A stretch of 45,443 bases of DNA, taken from Chitinophagaceae bacterium UBA3430. Lineage in GTDB: Bacteria > Bacteroidota > Bacteroidia > Chitinophagales > Chitinophagaceae. The stretch covers positions 1 through 45,443 of the forward strand of contig DFST01000138.1 of assembly GCA_002378975.1 (NCBI GenBank), read 5' to 3'. This document shows, piece by piece, positions 24,320 to 33,310 of this stretch. The position numbers were made by a program, and so were the translations under genes. The stretch's first letter is position 1. Each line of letters begins with the position of its first letter. Below the pieces are notes generated by a model. The model was not told where the DNA came from, did not search any database, and was given only the letters and a program-made list of their open reading frames with translations.

Positions 24320-25378
24320 ATGCGTCTATCCTCAAACGTCCTCTGGCTCGTTGGGCCCCTGCTTTTTGCTGCTTGTGGTGAATCGGACCCGTCTACAAAA
24401 ACTGGCGCGGGTAAACAAATGCCCCCACTCAAAGCGGAAGCATATATCCTGACCCCTGCCCTTTTCCAAGAAACCTTGGAGATTCCGGGTTCACTCATGG
24501 CCGCCGAATCAGCCGAGATCCACCCCGAAACTTCCGGACGAATCGTGAAACTCAATTTGGCAGAGGGCCAGTCCGTCGCCACCGGATATCTGATCGCCAA
24601 ACTGGACGATGCTGATCTCCAAGCACAGTTAAAAAAAATACAGACCCAACTGGCAATCGCTGAAAAGACGGAAGAGCGCCAATCCAAGCTGCTGGCCATT
24701 CAAGGCATCAGCCAGCAAGACTATGACCTCAGTTTACTTCAAGTCAAAAATCTTAAAGCCGATATCGGTATCCTGCAAACCGCGATCGACAAGACCGACA
24801 TACGAGCACCGTTTAGTGGGAAGCTTGGCTTAAAGAACATCAGTATTGGCGCCTATGTGAGTCCAAGTACGGTGATCACCACCCTCCAGCAATCCCAATC
24901 ACTCAAAGTGGATTTCAGCTTGCCCGAGAAATACAGCAATGATTTAAAAATCGGCAGCATCATTGAGTTCCGTGTAGCGGGTTCTTCCCGTGTTCATCCG
25001 GCTAAGGTGAGCGCGACGGCACCTGGTCTCAACGAATCGAACCGAAGCCTAAACTACCGCGCGGTGGTACAGCATGCTGACCCAAGTCTGCTCCCTGGTT
25101 CCTTCGCTACCCTTACGATTCGAATGGCCGAAAAACCACAGGCCCTAATGCTACCCGCACAGGCCGTGATCCCGCAAGCCCGCGGTAAAAAAGTAATTCG
25201 CTACAATAATGGTCAAGCCGAATTCGTAGAGGTTACAACCGGCACGCGCACGGCCGACCAGGTTGAAGTAATCACTGGGCTGCAAGCTGGGGATACCATT
25301 TTATTGAGTGGATTGATGAGCATTCGTCCAAACACTCCGGTTCAGATCGGTAAGATCACCAACCAACCGAAAAAATAA
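24320..25378 (+). CDS. RND efflux periplasmic adaptor (membrane fusion) lipoprotein
   Basis: 352 residues. LFAAC with Cys19 is a lipobox, so the adaptor is lipid-anchored and spans the periplasm. Domain order: split biotinyl-lipoyl domain (PETSGRIVKLNLAEGQSVATG, with the second half at IRAPFSGKLGLKNISIGAYV), an alpha-hairpin between them (about 95-150), a beta-barrel (LKVDFSLPEKY) and a membrane-proximal domain (LMLPAQAVIPQ). It connects the AcrB-like pump to the TolC-like channel of the next two genes. A TAACTTCA sequence upstream of the start may be a weak promoter. Confidence 0.93.
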   Translation: MRLSSNVLWLVGPLLFAACGESDPSTKTGAGKQMPPLKAEAYILTPALFQETLEIPGSLMAAESAEIHPETSGRIVKLNLAEGQSVATGYLIAKLDDADLQAQLKKIQTQLAIAEKTEERQSKLLAIQGISQQDYDLSLLQVKNLKADIGILQTAIDKTDIRAPFSGKLGLKNISIGAYVSPSTVITTLQQSQSLKVDFSLPEKYSNDLKIGSIIEFRVAGSSRVHPAKVSATAPGLNESNRSLNYRAVVQHADPSLLPGSFATLTIRMAEKPQALMLPAQAVIPQARGKKVIRYNNGQAEFVEVTTGTRTADQVEVITGLQAGDTILLSGLMSIRPNTPVQIGKITNQPKK

Positions 25379-25400
25379 TTACATCGGCCACATTGCCTTT

Positions 25401-28400
25401 ATGAATATATCTGAACTGAGTTTACGCCGGCCGGTCTTGGCCCTAGTCCTGAATATCTTGATCGTCCTTTTTGGCCTGATCGGATTCAAGTCGTTGGGCG
25501 TACGCGATTATCCGGCCATCGATCCACCCAACATCAGTGTCCGTACCGCCTATCCCGGCGCCAGTGCCGCCATCATCGAGTCGGAAATCACGGAACCATT
25601 GGAAAAAGCCATCAATGGAATAGCCGGGGTCAAAAACATCACCTCGACGAGCAGCAGTGGAACCAGCAACATCAACGTTGAATTTGATTTGAGCATCGAC
25701 TTGGAATCGGCGGCCAACGATGTGCGCGATAAAGTATCTCAGGCTGAGCGAAACCTGCCACCTGATATCGACGGAAAACCCGTGGTTTCCAAGGCAGATG
25801 CCACCTCGGAACCAATTTTATCCATGACGGTTCAGAGCAATACCCGCAATTCGCTTCAAATGACCGAGTATGCCAACAATGTGCTGGTGGAACGTTTGCA
25901 AACGATCCCGGGCGTAAGTGGCATACAAATATGGGGAGAGAAACGCTATGCGATGCGTGTTTGGTTGAATCCGAGTAAGATGCAGTCGCTGCAGATCAGT
26001 GGCAACGATATTCAGTCGGCGCTGGCGCGGGAAAACGTGGAATTGCCGGCTGGGAAAATTACCGGGAATGCCACGGAGCTGAGCGTTCGAACTTTCGGAC
26101 GGCTGAATACAGAAGCCGAATTCAATGAACTCATTGTAAAAAATGTAAACGGCACCGATATCCGTTTACAGGATGTGGCCGAAGTAGTGCTGGGTCCAGA
26201 GAACGACGAAACGATCTTGAAAGGGAATGGCGTACCGATGATCGCGCTGGCCGTCGTTCCCCAGCCCGGGTCGAATTATGTGTCCATTGCCGATGAATTT
26301 TACAAACGACTCGAGCAGATCAAAAAAGAAATGCCGGCCGATGTGAACGTGCAGATCGGATTGGACCAGACCCGATTCATTCGCAAGTCTATTTTAGAAG
26401 TCCGCGAAACCCTGATGCTGGCTTTTTTGCTGGTTGTGATGATTATTTATGCCTTCTTCCGGGATTGGATCATTGCCATTCGCCCCTTGATCGACATTCC
26501 TGTATCCCTGATCGGCTCATTCTTCATTATGTACTTGATGGGATTCTCCATCAACGTTCTTTCTTTATTGGCCATTGTGCTGGCAACCGGACTGGTCGTA
26601 GACGACGGCATTGTGGTGACTGAGAATATTTTCAAAAAGATGGAACGCGGCATGAACCGGTATCAAGCGGCCTTGGAAGGATCGAAAGAAATCTACTTCG
26701 CCGTCATCGCTACTTCCATTACACTGGCGGTCGTCTTTCTACCCATTATCTTTTTGGAGGGATTTGTAGGACGGCTATTCCGCGAGTTCGGGATTGTTGT
26801 AGCCGGTGCGGTGTTGATCTCTGCATTTGTTTCCTTGACCCTCACGCCGGTACTGAACGTAAAACTGGCGCGCAAGAACGCCACCGAGCATCCTTGGCTC
26901 TACCGAAAGACTGAACCTTTTTTCCGTTGGCTGGAAAATTCCTACCAACGCGCCTTGGAGAGATTCATGCGGATTCGTTGGGTTGCCTTTCTGATCGTTG
27001 TGGCTTGCGTGGCTGCGATTCTTTGGGTTGGAGGCAACCTACAATCGGAATTGGCGCCGATGGAGGACCGAAGTCAGTTCCGCGTACAAATGACCGCTCC
27101 GGAAGGTACCTCCTTCGAAGCCATGGATAACCATGTAAATCGGGTCACCGATCTGATGCTCGATTCGGTCGCTGAACGGGATTTGGTTTTAAGTGTCACA
27201 TCCCCGGGATTTACCGGTTCGGGCAACGCCAATACCGGATTTGTTCGAGTAACCCTGACACCCCCAACCGAACGAACACGCAGTCAATCCGAGATCGTCA
27301 AAAAAGTCAACAAGAATCTTTCGAAATTCAACCAAGTTCGAGCGGTTACCATTGAAGAACAGACGATCTCGCTCAATAGACGAGGTGGTCAACCCGTAGC
27401 CTTTGTCATTCAAAACAACGACTTCAATAAACTCACCAAGGTCCTTCCTCAATTGCTCGATGCCGCTAAGCAGAGTAAGATCCTGATGAATGCCGATGTG
27501 GACCTCAAGTTCAATCGACCGGAACTATCTATTGAAGTAGACCGTCTGCGCGCTTCTCAACTCGGTGTATCCATCTCAGATGTATCACAAACCCTGCAAA
27601 TGGCCTACAGCAACCGCCGTTTGGGCTACTTCATGAAAGAAGGCAAACAGTATCAGGTCATGGCACAAATGACCCGAGATTATCGAAATGAACCAGGCGA
27701 TCTGCGCCAGCTCTTTGTTCGCAACAATCGAGGAGAATTGATTTCGATGGATAATTTGGTTAGCATCAACGAGACCACCACCCCACCCACGATCTATCAC
27801 TTCAATCGGTACAAGTCAGCGACGATCTCCGCCGGACTTCAACCGGGTTACACCATTGGCGATGGAATCAAAGAGATGGAGCGTCTGACCAAAGGCGTGC
27901 TGGATGATAGTTTCTCCACGGCCCTGTCGGGCTCATCCCGTGATTTCAAAGAAAGTAGCAGCAACATCAGTTTTGCCTTTCTGTTGGCACTGGCTCTGAT
28001 CTTCTTGATCTTGGCCGCACAATTTGAAAGCTTCATCGACCCACTCATCATCATGCTCACCGTGCCGTTGGCATTGGCCGGCGCCGTGATCTCCCTTTCT
28101 ATTTTCGGACACACCTTGAATATCTTCTCCCAGATCGGGATCATTATGTTGATCGGATTGGTTACCAAAAATGGCATCCTGATCGTCGAATTCGCCAACC
28201 AAAGTCGGGAAAAAGGAATGGGCAAATTGGAAGCGGTTGTTCACTCAGCCGCTCAACGATTCCGCCCCATCCTGATGACCAGTCTGGCCATGGCCCTCGG
28301 CGCCTTGCCGTTGGCACTCTCGCTGGGTGCAGCCGCTACCAGCCGGATCCCACTGGGAGTCGTGATTGTGGGCGGAATTTTATTCGCCCTAGTATTAACC

Positions 28401-28484
28401 TTATTCGTAATTCCGGCTATGTATAGTTACCTATCCTCCAAGCGCCGATCTTCTTTCGATCAAAAAATGGCCGACGCCTCATGA
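25401..28484 (+). CDS. RND efflux pump, AcrB/MexB-like inner-membrane permease
   Basis: 1027 residues, the usual length for the hydrophobe/amphiphile efflux group. Twelve membrane helices in the RND layout: one at about 10-30, clusters at about 335-490, another at 520-540 and 855-1015. Proton relay residues are conserved: D401-D402 in GLVVDDGIVVTEN and K923 in GLVTKNGILIVEFAN. Two large periplasmic loops carry the porter and docking domains. It exports drugs or other amphiphiles by proton antiport; substrate range is not predictable. The stop codon overlaps the start of the TolC gene (ATGA). Confidence 0.95.
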   Translation: MNISELSLRRPVLALVLNILIVLFGLIGFKSLGVRDYPAIDPPNISVRTAYPGASAAIIESEITEPLEKAINGIAGVKNITSTSSSGTSNINVEFDLSIDLESAANDVRDKVSQAERNLPPDIDGKPVVSKADATSEPILSMTVQSNTRNSLQMTEYANNVLVERLQTIPGVSGIQIWGEKRYAMRVWLNPSKMQSLQISGNDIQSALARENVELPAGKITGNATELSVRTFGRLNTEAEFNELIVKNVNGTDIRLQDVAEVVLGPENDETILKGNGVPMIALAVVPQPGSNYVSIADEFYKRLEQIKKEMPADVNVQIGLDQTRFIRKSILEVRETLMLAFLLVVMIIYAFFRDWIIAIRPLIDIPVSLIGSFFIMYLMGFSINVLSLLAIVLATGLVVDDGIVVTENIFKKMERGMNRYQAALEGSKEIYFAVIATSITLAVVFLPIIFLEGFVGRLFREFGIVVAGAVLISAFVSLTLTPVLNVKLARKNATEHPWLYRKTEPFFRWLENSYQRALERFMRIRWVAFLIVVACVAAILWVGGNLQSELAPMEDRSQFRVQMTAPEGTSFEAMDNHVNRVTDLMLDSVAERDLVLSVTSPGFTGSGNANTGFVRVTLTPPTERTRSQSEIVKKVNKNLSKFNQVRAVTIEEQTISLNRRGGQPVAFVIQNNDFNKLTKVLPQLLDAAKQSKILMNADVDLKFNRPELSIEVDRLRASQLGVSISDVSQTLQMAYSNRRLGYFMKEGKQYQVMAQMTRDYRNEPGDLRQLFVRNNRGELISMDNLVSINETTTPPTIYHFNRYKSATISAGLQPGYTIGDGIKEMERLTKGVLDDSFSTALSGSSRDFKESSSNISFAFLLALALIFLILAAQFESFIDPLIIMLTVPLALAGAVISLSIFGHTLNIFSQIGIIMLIGLVTKNGILIVEFANQSREKGMGKLEAVVHSAAQRFRPILMTSLAMALGALPLALSLGAAATSRIPLGVVIVGGILFALVLTLFVIPAMYSYLSSKRRSSFDQKMADAS

Positions 28485-29827
28485 TGAAACGAATTCACCT
28501 ATTTGCGCTGATCACCGCGATCCTGTTTGGCTCATTGACCATGCAGGCGCAACGTATCCTCACCCTCGAAGAAGCGATTGCGCGTACCCTCGAAAATAAT
28601 TTGGAGATCCGTATCGCCCGCAATGATTCCGTGGCCGCCTCCATCGATCTTCAATATAAAAATGCAGGCTTGCTCCCCAGCCTGAATGCTGCCGGCTCGC
28701 AGGTCTTCAACCGCAACAATCAATATCAGAAATTCACCGACGGAACCGTCCGGGAACGTAAAGGGGTTCAATCCGGTAATCTATCCGGAAATATCGCCTT
28801 GAATTGGACACTGTTCGATGGTGGAAAGATGTTTGCTACCCGAGCCAAGTTGGAGGAGATATTGACACAAGGGGAATGGGTCATTCGCGATCAAATCAAT
28901 AACACCATCGCCCAGGTAGTATCGGCCTACTTTTTGATCGTTCAGCAAAAACAGCAACTCAAAGCGTTGGATACGCAGCTGGGGGTTTATGAGGAACGCA
29001 CCAAATTGGCGCGCAATAAATTGGACATCGGGGTTGGCACAAAACCCGACCTGCTGCAAAGTCAAATCGATCTAAACAGTCAGCGCAGTCAACGACTTTC
29101 ACTGGAAAACCAGACTCGTATAGCCAAGCAAGCGCTGAATCGTTTGATGGAAACCGGATTGAATCGAAATGCAGATCAAGGGTCGGATTGGTTCGATGTC
29201 AGCGAACAGATCCCCATTCAATCCGATCTCTCCCTGGGTACCATTCAAGATTCCATCTCCAAAAATAATCCACAACTCCAACTTCAACAGAACACCATTC
29301 GATTGGCTCAGCGCGGTTTGCAGGAGAGCAAGGCAGACCGCTACCCTACGCTGAGTTTCAATTCTGCTTACAATTTCAATAAACTGGATAACAAGGTTGT
29401 GGTCAATCCATTCCAACCGCTATTCAGCCGAAATCAGGGACTCAATTACGGATTTACGGCATCCTTACCAATCTTCAATCAGTTTCGGGTTCGCCGTCAG
29501 ATCCAACAAGCCAAGCAAGAGATCCGTTTTCAACAACTTCGGTACGATCAACAAGCATTCAATCTACGTCTGGGCGCCTGGAATGCCTATCAGCGCTATC
29601 TATTCGAAATAGAAAATTGGAAATTGGAAGAAGAAAATATCCGTTTGGCAGAAGAGAATGTACGAATCGTATTGGAAGTATATCGATTGAACTCAACCAC
29701 ATTGCTGCAGCTCAAGGAGGCACAACGTAGCTTGCAAGATGCCTTTGATCGATTGATCCGGGCTCGCTACCAAGCTAAACTGGCTGAAACCGAGTTGCTC
29801 CGTTTACAAGGAAATTTTCTCCAATAA
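28481..29827 (+). CDS. TolC-family outer-membrane efflux channel
   Basis: 448 residues. A signal peptide (about residues 1-22, ending MQAQ) precedes two repeated outer-membrane efflux protein halves with long helical coiled regions (ILTLEEAIARTLENNLEIRI; SKNNPQLQLQQNTIRLAQRGLQ is the second-half helix) and beta strands (LSGNIALNWTLFDGGK; FTASLPIFNQF). The ATG at 28484 is an equally possible start. It completes a tripartite pump with the two genes upstream. No dedicated regulator is next to the operon. Confidence 0.93.
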   Translation: MMKRIHLFALITAILFGSLTMQAQRILTLEEAIARTLENNLEIRIARNDSVAASIDLQYKNAGLLPSLNAAGSQVFNRNNQYQKFTDGTVRERKGVQSGNLSGNIALNWTLFDGGKMFATRAKLEEILTQGEWVIRDQINNTIAQVVSAYFLIVQQKQQLKALDTQLGVYEERTKLARNKLDIGVGTKPDLLQSQIDLNSQRSQRLSLENQTRIAKQALNRLMETGLNRNADQGSDWFDVSEQIPIQSDLSLGTIQDSISKNNPQLQLQQNTIRLAQRGLQESKADRYPTLSFNSAYNFNKLDNKVVVNPFQPLFSRNQGLNYGFTASLPIFNQFRVRRQIQQAKQEIRFQQLRYDQQAFNLRLGAWNAYQRYLFEIENWKLEEENIRLAEENVRIVLEVYRLNSTTLLQLKEAQRSLQDAFDRLIRARYQAKLAETELLRLQGNFLQ

Positions 29828-29869
29828 CCATATGCTGGAATTTCAGTTTCTTTGTGAAAAGAACGATAA

Positions 29870-30382
29870 ATGACCCCTCGAGTTGGCATCATAATGGGAA
29901 GTGACAGTGACCTGTCGGTCATGCAAGCGGCAGCGGATATGCTAAAAGCATTCGAAGTCCCTCATGAACTGACCGTCGTATCGGCCCACCGCACGCCGGA
30001 ACGCATGCGGGAATACGCCCAATCAGCTCGCAGCCGCGGATTGCAAGTCATCATTGCTGGTGCCGGCGGAGCCGCGCATCTTCCCGGTATGGTTGCCTCA
30101 CAAACCACACTTCCGGTGATCGGCGTTCCCATCAAGTCCTCCAATTCCATCGATGGCTGGGATTCCGTTTTATCCATCTTACAAATGCCCAACGGAGTCC
30201 CGGTTGCTACCGTTGCCCTCAATGCCGCCAAAAATGCAGGCATCTTAGCCGCACAGATCTTAGGCGCCACCGACGCAAGCATCGCCGATAAATTAAAAAC
30301 CTTTAAAGAGGGAATGGAATCGGATGTACTGAACAAGGTGGAGCAACTTCGTCAAGAAGGCTGGTCCAATCAATTTGATTGA
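29870..30382 (+). CDS. purE: N5-carboxyaminoimidazole ribonucleotide mutase
   Basis: 170 residues, class I PurE. GIIMGSDSDLSVM (6-18) is the phosphate-binding loop; VSAHRTPERM holds H40 and R41 of the active site; AGAGGAAHLPGMVA and LPVIGVPIKS are the other family blocks. It converts N5-CAIR from PurK to CAIR. It begins 42 bases after the TolC gene and ends exactly where the bshC stop codon begins on the other strand. Confidence 0.96.
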   Translation: MTPRVGIIMGSDSDLSVMQAAADMLKAFEVPHELTVVSAHRTPERMREYAQSARSRGLQVIIAGAGGAAHLPGMVASQTTLPVIGVPIKSSNSIDGWDSVLSILQMPNGVPVATVALNAAKNAGILAAQILGATDASIADKLKTFKEGMESDVLNKVEQLRQEGWSNQFD

Positions 30383-31987
30383 TCAGTCCGATTCCTGCAA
30401 CCAGGTGAATTTGTTATCCCACACATTTAGTGCCTCGTAAATCCGATCGAAATAACTCGTGCCTTGGGTGACGTAATAAGTTGCCAGATTCTCGTAACGT
30501 TCTTGCAGCCCGCCCCCCGGGAACACATTGAGTTTCAAACTATCGATCTGTATGCGTCGGGTTGCGTATTTACGCCGCTCTGCCCGCTTCATTTTTTTCT
30601 GCAACTCCTCGATTCGTTGTAAGGAACGAGTAGCCAGCGCCTGCACATGCTGCTCCAAGGTCGGATCGATGGCCTTTGCCTTCATTCGCAGATTTTCGTA
30701 AACAACCGCTACTTCCTGGATGGATGACTCAATATTCAATAGCTCGAGCACCGCCGCATCCAAACGCTCATCCAACAACTGGTCTGTAGTTTTAAAAAGA
30801 TCCGAGGGCTTCAATTGCAAATCCTTCATTTTGGAACCCATGGACGCATCCAACCACTGAAAAGATGCCCGAAGTTGCAGCAATGGGAACGGCACTTGAT
30901 GATAATCAAATACCGATCTTAACTGCAACCAATAGGCCAATTCACCTCCACCACCGATGTACACCAGGTTGGGCAGGATGGTCTCTTGATATATTCCGCG
31001 CAAAATCACATTGGGACTAAACCGTTCCGGATGGGCTGCCCATTCAGCGCGCAAGGAAGATTCATCCCATTGAACCGATGAGTTAGAAACCTGCCAGAGG
31101 CTTCCGTTTTTTTCGATCCGCTCCCGACTACCCGGCTGCAGATAGAAAAGATTGATGGGGCGTGGATGTGCTTGATTTTTATAACCGTTTTGTTGCAGCA
31201 GTCGATCTGTTTCTGCCACCAACCCGGCAGCGCTTGACTGAGTCAGCTCGTCCAAGAATATGGCCTGCATGGAAGATTTCAAGGAAGCTTCATCCGCTTG
31301 TAAGATCAGTAGCCCGCGATCGGCAAACAAACCATGCAATAACTGAAACGTGGATTCAGCGATCGTCTCACCGGGCTGATAGGCAGTGCGCAACTGTTCG
31401 ATCCATTGAGGACCAAATGGAAAACTACCGAGCATCCGCTGTTGTTGATTGATCAATTCGATCAATGAATCATCGACCTGCATTCGCCCAACAGCCCCGG
31501 TTTGAGCCGTCTTCCATTCCATCCGCTCCCCCAACACGTTTGCATGATTCAATTCGGCCAGATCGGCGTCTTCCGATCCCATGTAAAAAACTGGAACCAC
31601 ATGGATCTCGGGATAAGCCGCATTGATGGCATCGGCCATCTTGATCGTGTGGAGGATCTTAAAAATGGTATACGTAGGACCCAGGAATAAATTACACTGA
31701 TGGGCCGTGGTGACCGTAAATGTGTTTTCACTTTCCAATGAATCGATCTGTACCTGCGACTTGGCATCAACCTTCACGGTCGCATATTGTCGACGAAGTG
31801 CTTCCACCAATTTGCTTCGGTCAGTTTGCACCTGTTTTCTTCGCTGAATGGCCTCTCCGATCCGCTCCATGGAAGGCAATCCAAGGTGAAGGGATCGCAG
31901 TTCGGGGCAATCCGCTAGATAATCCAGGATTAGATTCGAGAACATTCCGGTTTCCCGATAGCTATGTTGGTCTGTGGCGACGCGCAT
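30383..31987 (-). CDS. bshC: Bacillithiol biosynthesis cysteine-adding enzyme BshC
   Basis: 534 residues from the ATG at 31987; an in-frame ATG at 32008 adds seven residues (MVYFYGR) that do not fit the family's N-terminus. Characteristic parts: SYRETGMFSNLILDYL near the start, VTTAHQCNLFLGPTYTIFKI, YMGSEDADLAELNHA, FLQPGSRERIEKNG-like middle block (FYLQPGSRERI), and YIGGGGELAYWLQL. A long helical coiled-coil region near residues 430-490 matches the known structure. It joins cysteine to glucosamine-malate. BshB1, the preceding enzyme, is at 12725. Confidence 0.94.
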   Translation of the reverse strand: MRVATDQHSYRETGMFSNLILDYLADCPELRSLHLGLPSMERIGEAIQRRKQVQTDRSKLVEALRRQYATVKVDAKSQVQIDSLESENTFTVTTAHQCNLFLGPTYTIFKILHTIKMADAINAAYPEIHVVPVFYMGSEDADLAELNHANVLGERMEWKTAQTGAVGRMQVDDSLIELINQQQRMLGSFPFGPQWIEQLRTAYQPGETIAESTFQLLHGLFADRGLLILQADEASLKSSMQAIFLDELTQSSAAGLVAETDRLLQQNGYKNQAHPRPINLFYLQPGSRERIEKNGSLWQVSNSSVQWDESSLRAEWAAHPERFSPNVILRGIYQETILPNLVYIGGGGELAYWLQLRSVFDYHQVPFPLLQLRASFQWLDASMGSKMKDLQLKPSDLFKTTDQLLDERLDAAVLELLNIESSIQEVAVVYENLRMKAKAIDPTLEQHVQALATRSLQRIEELQKKMKRAERRKYATRRIQIDSLKLNVFPGGGLQERYENLATYYVTQGTSYFDRIYEALNVWDNKFTWLQESD

Positions 31988-32039
31988 GCGGCCGTAAAAG
32001 TACACCATGCCCGTGGAAGCTGAATCCTCTTAAAGGATT

Positions 32040-33287
32040 TTAACGGGCCCGATCGGGATCGAATGGACGTAGATCCATATCCGGGGTCTGCTCGTCGATC
32101 AGTTGCCCCACCAATTTTCCCGTACCCGCCCCTAAGCTCAGACCCAACATGGCATGACCCGTAGCCACCACCAGGTTCTTAAGTTGACGAGGTCTTCCGA
32201 TATAAGGTAGCCCATCCGTTGAGCAGGGACGATATCCATACCAAACTTGTTCCGGCTTGGGCAGCTCCATCTGAAAATCAGGATAAAACCGTTTCACGGC
32301 ATCCAATATTCCTTGAACCCGCTCCATACGTGGCGGGGTTTGGTGACCCGTAATCTCCATGGTACCGCCAAACCGCATGGTAGAATCGTTGAGCGGAGTC
32401 AACGCTACTCGTCCTTCCACCAAAATAGCTGGGTAATTCAATTGCATGGGAGATTCACTCGTGGTGATCGAGTATCCCCGACCCGGCATCACCGGTATCG
32501 AAAGACCAAATGCCTTGGCCAGTTTGCCGCTCCAGGAACCGGCCGCCAAAACGACCTGATCGAATGAATAGGATCCTGCATTCGTGCGAATTGACCGAAT
32601 GCGCTGATGCTCGATCTGCCCATCGATGACGCCTTCATTCCAATGAAATTGAACGCCCATTGTCCGCAACCGCTCCAACATGGATTGCATCAATCGATTG
32701 GGGTAACAATGTGCGTCGCAAGCAAATAAGATCGCACCGCGCGCCTGCATGCGCACGCCGGGCTCATACGACGCAAGTTGATCAGCAGTCAACCAGGCTG
32801 TATCGGTCAAACCTAAATCAATGGCCTGCTGGACGGTTTCTTTGGCATGACGCTCACCGGCCTCGGTTTGTACGATCTCGAGCATCCCTTTGTGTTGATA
32901 GAGAAAATCCAAGCCCGAACGATGCCAATCGGCATAAGCTTGTTGACTGATCAAGGCGATGTCGCGCAGCGGGGCGGCCGCATTGGCCACGTGTTTGGGC
33001 GTAGCCGAACGCATGAATTTCCATCCCCAACGGATCAGATCCCAATCGAGGCGCGGCTCTACATAAAAAGGAGAACGGCTATTCCACATCCACTTCAATC
33101 CTTGTTTCACAATGCCCGGCGTGGCCAAGGGGATAAAATGACTGGGGCAGATATAACCGGCATTGCCATACGAGCAATTGTCCGATCCATCCGATTGATC
33201 GAAAACGGAGACCTCATGTCCCTGCAACCGGAGATAATAAGCGGAACTCAATCCAATGATCCCGCCTCCAATAATAGCCACCTTCAT
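32040..33287 (-). CDS. FAD-dependent D-amino-acid (D-hydroxyproline) dehydrogenase
   Basis: 415 residues of the DAO/GlyA oxidoreductase family. The dinucleotide-binding motif is IIGGGIIGLSSAYYL (5-19) followed by the acidic end of the second strand (VFDQSDG). NAGYICPSHFIPLA, VMPGRGYSITT and the C-terminal GHAMLGLSLGAGTGKL are typical of DadA-like enzymes. Its neighbours make oxidation of cis-4-hydroxy-D-proline to pyrroline-4-hydroxy-2-carboxylate the most likely reaction; a general D-amino-acid dehydrogenase is the alternative. It lies 23 bases after the epimerase gene and may also have its own promoter (TAATTTCG, 4 bases from the ATG). Confidence 0.9.
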   Translation of the reverse strand: MKVAIIGGGIIGLSSAYYLRLQGHEVSVFDQSDGSDNCSYGNAGYICPSHFIPLATPGIVKQGLKWMWNSRSPFYVEPRLDWDLIRWGWKFMRSATPKHVANAAAPLRDIALISQQAYADWHRSGLDFLYQHKGMLEIVQTEAGERHAKETVQQAIDLGLTDTAWLTADQLASYEPGVRMQARGAILFACDAHCYPNRLMQSMLERLRTMGVQFHWNEGVIDGQIEHQRIRSIRTNAGSYSFDQVVLAAGSWSGKLAKAFGLSIPVMPGRGYSITTSESPMQLNYPAILVEGRVALTPLNDSTMRFGGTMEITGHQTPPRMERVQGILDAVKRFYPDFQMELPKPEQVWYGYRPCSTDGLPYIGRPRQLKNLVVATGHAMLGLSLGAGTGKLVGQLIDEQTPDMDLRPFDPDRAR

Positions 33288-33291
33288 GTCA

Positions 33292-33299
33292 CGAAATTA
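33292..33299 (-). promoter_or_regulatory. -7 element variant (TAATTTCG) 4 bases before the FAD dehydrogenase gene
   Basis: The minus strand reads TAATTTCG, one base from TAnnTTTG, ending 4 bases before the ATG at 33287. It is identical in sequence and spacing to the one before yggS. It would be an internal promoter of the hydroxyproline genes. Confidence 0.4.
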
Positions 33300-33310
33300 C
33301 AATCGAATAA

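Noticed and set aside
24320..29827. Efflux operon as part of a mobile element
   Set aside because: No transposase, integrase, terminal repeats or tRNA gene flank it; base composition looks like the neighbours.
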